A stretch of DNA of 64,000 nucleotides from Onthophagus taurus (lineage: Eukaryota > Arthropoda > Insecta > Coleoptera > Scarabaeidae). The position numbers and the translations under genes were made by a program. Below are positions 62,071 through 64,000 of the stretch, one piece after another (positions within the stretch are counted from its first letter, which is position 1; every line of letters begins with the position of its first letter). Below the pieces are notes generated by a model, which was not told the DNA's origin, searched no databases, and saw only the letters and a program-made list of their open reading frames with translations. The stretch is taken from NCBI RefSeq assembly GCF_036711975.1, contig NC_091971.1, forward strand, positions 32,805,501-32,869,500, written 5' to 3'.

Positions 62071-63305
62071 AGTTTTTTTGAACTTACAATTGAATTAAAT
62101 TTAATTGTTGGATAGCGTTTTTCTTTTAAAACTAATTTAATACAACTGTTAATTTACACCATTATTAAAAAAGAACCACTAACTAATGCATAGCAGTGAT
62201 CACTGCTCGAGGAATAGCAAATCAAGAGGGACATAGCGTAGTTTGTACTATTAACCTAGCTACTATGCGTCAAACGTTGTAATACATTTTCCGAAGGTAC
62301 TAAAACGTTAAAAAATAACGAAAATAATTTTTTTTTTTCAAAAATTATAAGCGATCGTGAAAATTTTTTCAAGTAAAAGTTATGTGAAATTATACTATCA
62401 ACCCAACTGAAGAAAAAAAAATTATAGATTTAAAAAAATAGCGAAATTAGTACTCACATCCGGTATAACCGGAAGTACAAAAACAATGATTTCATGTCGT
62501 AATAATCCGTTTTAGCGACCTAACTATACATTCCAAATGGTTTTCTTATAATAATAATAATAAAGAAAAATATGGGGGTGAGCCACTTTTGAGGGACACC
62601 CGGTATATTCGCTTATAGGCTGAAAACGAAAATAGCTATCGAAATGTGGTAAATGTAAACTGATATTCATTTTCAAAGAGCTTTCCATTGATGTATCACA
62701 CATATATCTGAGGGCTTCAGGGGGTAAACTACCCCTAGTTTTTTGGAATATTATAAAAACTACCCTGTCGATTTTGGCGATACTATGTGTCCTTATAGTA
62801 CGTTTAAAAACATTAATGACGTGTTTTTTCTTATTTGCCTCTGACCATCCTGCAAAGTTACGGGGTATGATAGATAACCCCTTTCCTTAAGAAAAATGTG
62901 ATAAACTGTTACACTGTTGAACAATATTTTGAAGAAAACCATTAATTAGATGTAAATTAAGATTTACGCAATAAAATAAACCCTATACGACATTTAGGGG
63001 TGGCTGGGGTTAACTACCCTAACCACCCCAAAAATTAAATTTTTTTGCGAAAAAATCGATTTTGGTGCAATTTACGACGATGATTTTTTTATACGTTAGT
63101 ACTATTGTAAGAACAAGGGTTAGAAGTTTGGGGTAGAAAATATATTTTCGCTAATAATTTTCATAATCCTACAGAAAACGTTTTTTATCCTTACTTTATT
63201 TAAATAACACAAAAGTTAGTGTAGTTATATAAATATTTATTAATAATGAGTTAAAAAGTAGCTGGCAAAGAAATGGTTGACTATTACAAATTGTATTCTA
63301 CATTA

Positions 63306-63500
63306 TTAATTTAATTTCTTTCTTTTTATTTCCACGAGATTTTCAAACTGTTCTGGTCTCTCCTCTATATATCCAGACGCAAGCCACGCGTATTTAAAAA
63401 CATTAATAAATCGTGGGGAAGACAACTTGGTTAGAGATTGCAATTTTAAAATATTATCTCGCTGTATATCCCTCTGTCGATAGTCAGAGGCAAATAAGAA
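63306..63500 (-). pseudogene. Coding-like fragment in L2 loop
   Basis: Minus strand: YRQRDIQRDNILKLQSLTKL, SSPRFINVFKYAWLASGYIE, ERPEQFENLVEIKRKK. It reads as one well-formed exon of a soluble protein, framed by the TIR arms. The open frame runs 63554-63306, but the first ~20 codons are arm sequence. Family not identified; could be a captured exon or the relic of the family's own protein. Confidence 0.45.
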
Positions 63501-64000
63501 AAAACACGTCATTAATATTTTTAAACGTACTACAAGGATACATAATATAGCCAAAATCGACAGGGTAGTTTTTAAAATATTCCAAAAAACTAGGGGTAGT
63601 TTACCCCCTGAAGGCCTCAGACATATGTGTGATATATCAATGGAAAGCTCTTTGAAAATGAATATCAGTTTACATTTACCACATTTCGATAGCTATTTTC
63701 GTTTTCAGCCTATAAGCGAATATATATATTTCGCCCCGATTTCCAACCCTTATAACTCGCCCCAGGGGCTTTATTAGTACGTATAAAAAAATACGTAAAC
63801 TTTATTTTTGGCCATACTATCGCTGTACCAAATTTCAACAAAATCGGTGAGGGACAGTTCTGATACTTCCCTTGTAAGTAGATAGCACTTTTTCTTTTGT
63901 ATTGTTGCTCGTTTCAATAAATTAAGTCTGTTCTTATTAGGCTAAAAATGCGTTACGTAATGAAACCAGTGCGGTAATGAACTTCATTACGTAATTCAAA

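Larger units (their letters stand above)
59301..62603 (+). mobile_element. Mariner-like foldback L3 in L2
   Basis: TA-flanked tips CCGGGTGTCCCTCAAAAGTG and complement, long arms (59301-59935 and 61985-62603) with ACTTCCGGTTATACCGGATG. At 61847-61890 the plus strand reads RSPDLTPLDSFYGA, the terminal catalytic block of mariner-type transposases, so it is a deletion derivative of a mariner element. L4 is inserted right at that block. Confidence 0.83.
59149..63874. mobile_element. Foldback L2, CAAGGGAAG family
   Basis: Tips CAAGGGAAGTATCAGAACTG and complement; flanked by TAA on both sides (putative 3-bp target duplication). The left arm (59149-59298 plus 62606-63130) pairs with the right arm (about 63480-63874); the loop near 63200-63480 holds a coding-like fragment. 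L3 is inserted in the left arm. Confidence 0.82.
58582..64000. mobile_element. Outermost foldback L1, runs off the window
   Basis: 58582-58706 and the reverse complement of 63876-64000 match at about 96%: TTACGTAATGAAGTTCATTA, TTCATTACGTAACGCATTTT, CAATACAAAAGAAAAAGTGC. The right tip is outside the window. Between the arms lie a palindrome (58712-58950) and foldback L2. Confidence 0.75.

Overview
The window is AT-rich insect nuclear DNA, most like a beetle. This rests on spliced genes with GT-AG introns, an insect-type eIF2B delta gene, and insect transposon families (mariner/Tc1, Transib-like, Mutator-like, Penelope, Ty3/gypsy, LINEs). The species cannot be fixed from the sequence. Nothing prokaryotic is present. 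Only two protein-coding host genes and two tRNA genes were found; almost everything else is transposable-element DNA, much of it nested several layers deep.

Host genes. (1) A plus-strand gene (6372-18096) encodes a CUB-like and LDL-receptor-class-A-like single-pass membrane protein. Four exons join in frame, and the third intron (10.8 kb) is filled by nested elements. Its 5' exons are not visible. (2) A minus-strand gene (43968-25514) encodes translation initiation factor eIF2B subunit delta in four exons (506 codons plus stop), split by a 16.8-kb intron filled with elements. Two identical tRNA-Ile(AAU) genes lie at 5898 and 18307, on either side of gene 1.

Layout. 1-4944: 3'-truncated, env-bearing Ty3/gypsy (errantivirus-like) element. 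5638-5971: repeat and tRNA. 6372-18096: gene 1, whose large intron holds a mariner relic containing a foldback MITE and an almost intact Penelope-like element, then a TIR element carrying a LINE that is itself split by a mariner with another foldback inside it. 18307-19953: tRNA, then an I-like LINE 3' end with a (TAA)n tail. 20114-21432: foldback MITE and a ~142-bp tandem array. 23063-24890: decayed Transib (RAG1-like) transposase. 25514-43968: eIF2B delta, its intron holding a palindromic CTAG-rich element, a Mutator-like relic, a foldback with nested insertions, an unclassified transposon (33059-36080), a GC-rich Tc1 copy and more foldbacks. 46631-54854: four-level nest (mariner, partial second mariner, foldback, LTR retrotransposon). 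The innermost LTR element (48282-53312) has identical 197-bp LTRs, a 5-bp target duplication and open gag and pol. 55227-58530: duplicated block, BED zinc-finger relic and a foldback with a Cys-rich coding fragment. 58582-64000: a set of foldbacks inside foldbacks, running off the right edge.

Most interesting items: the young intact gypsy element with a -1 frameshift heptamer; the Penelope element with one in-frame stop and hammerhead-like termini; and the CAAGGGAAG foldback family, with possible 3-bp target duplications and nesting of the family inside itself.
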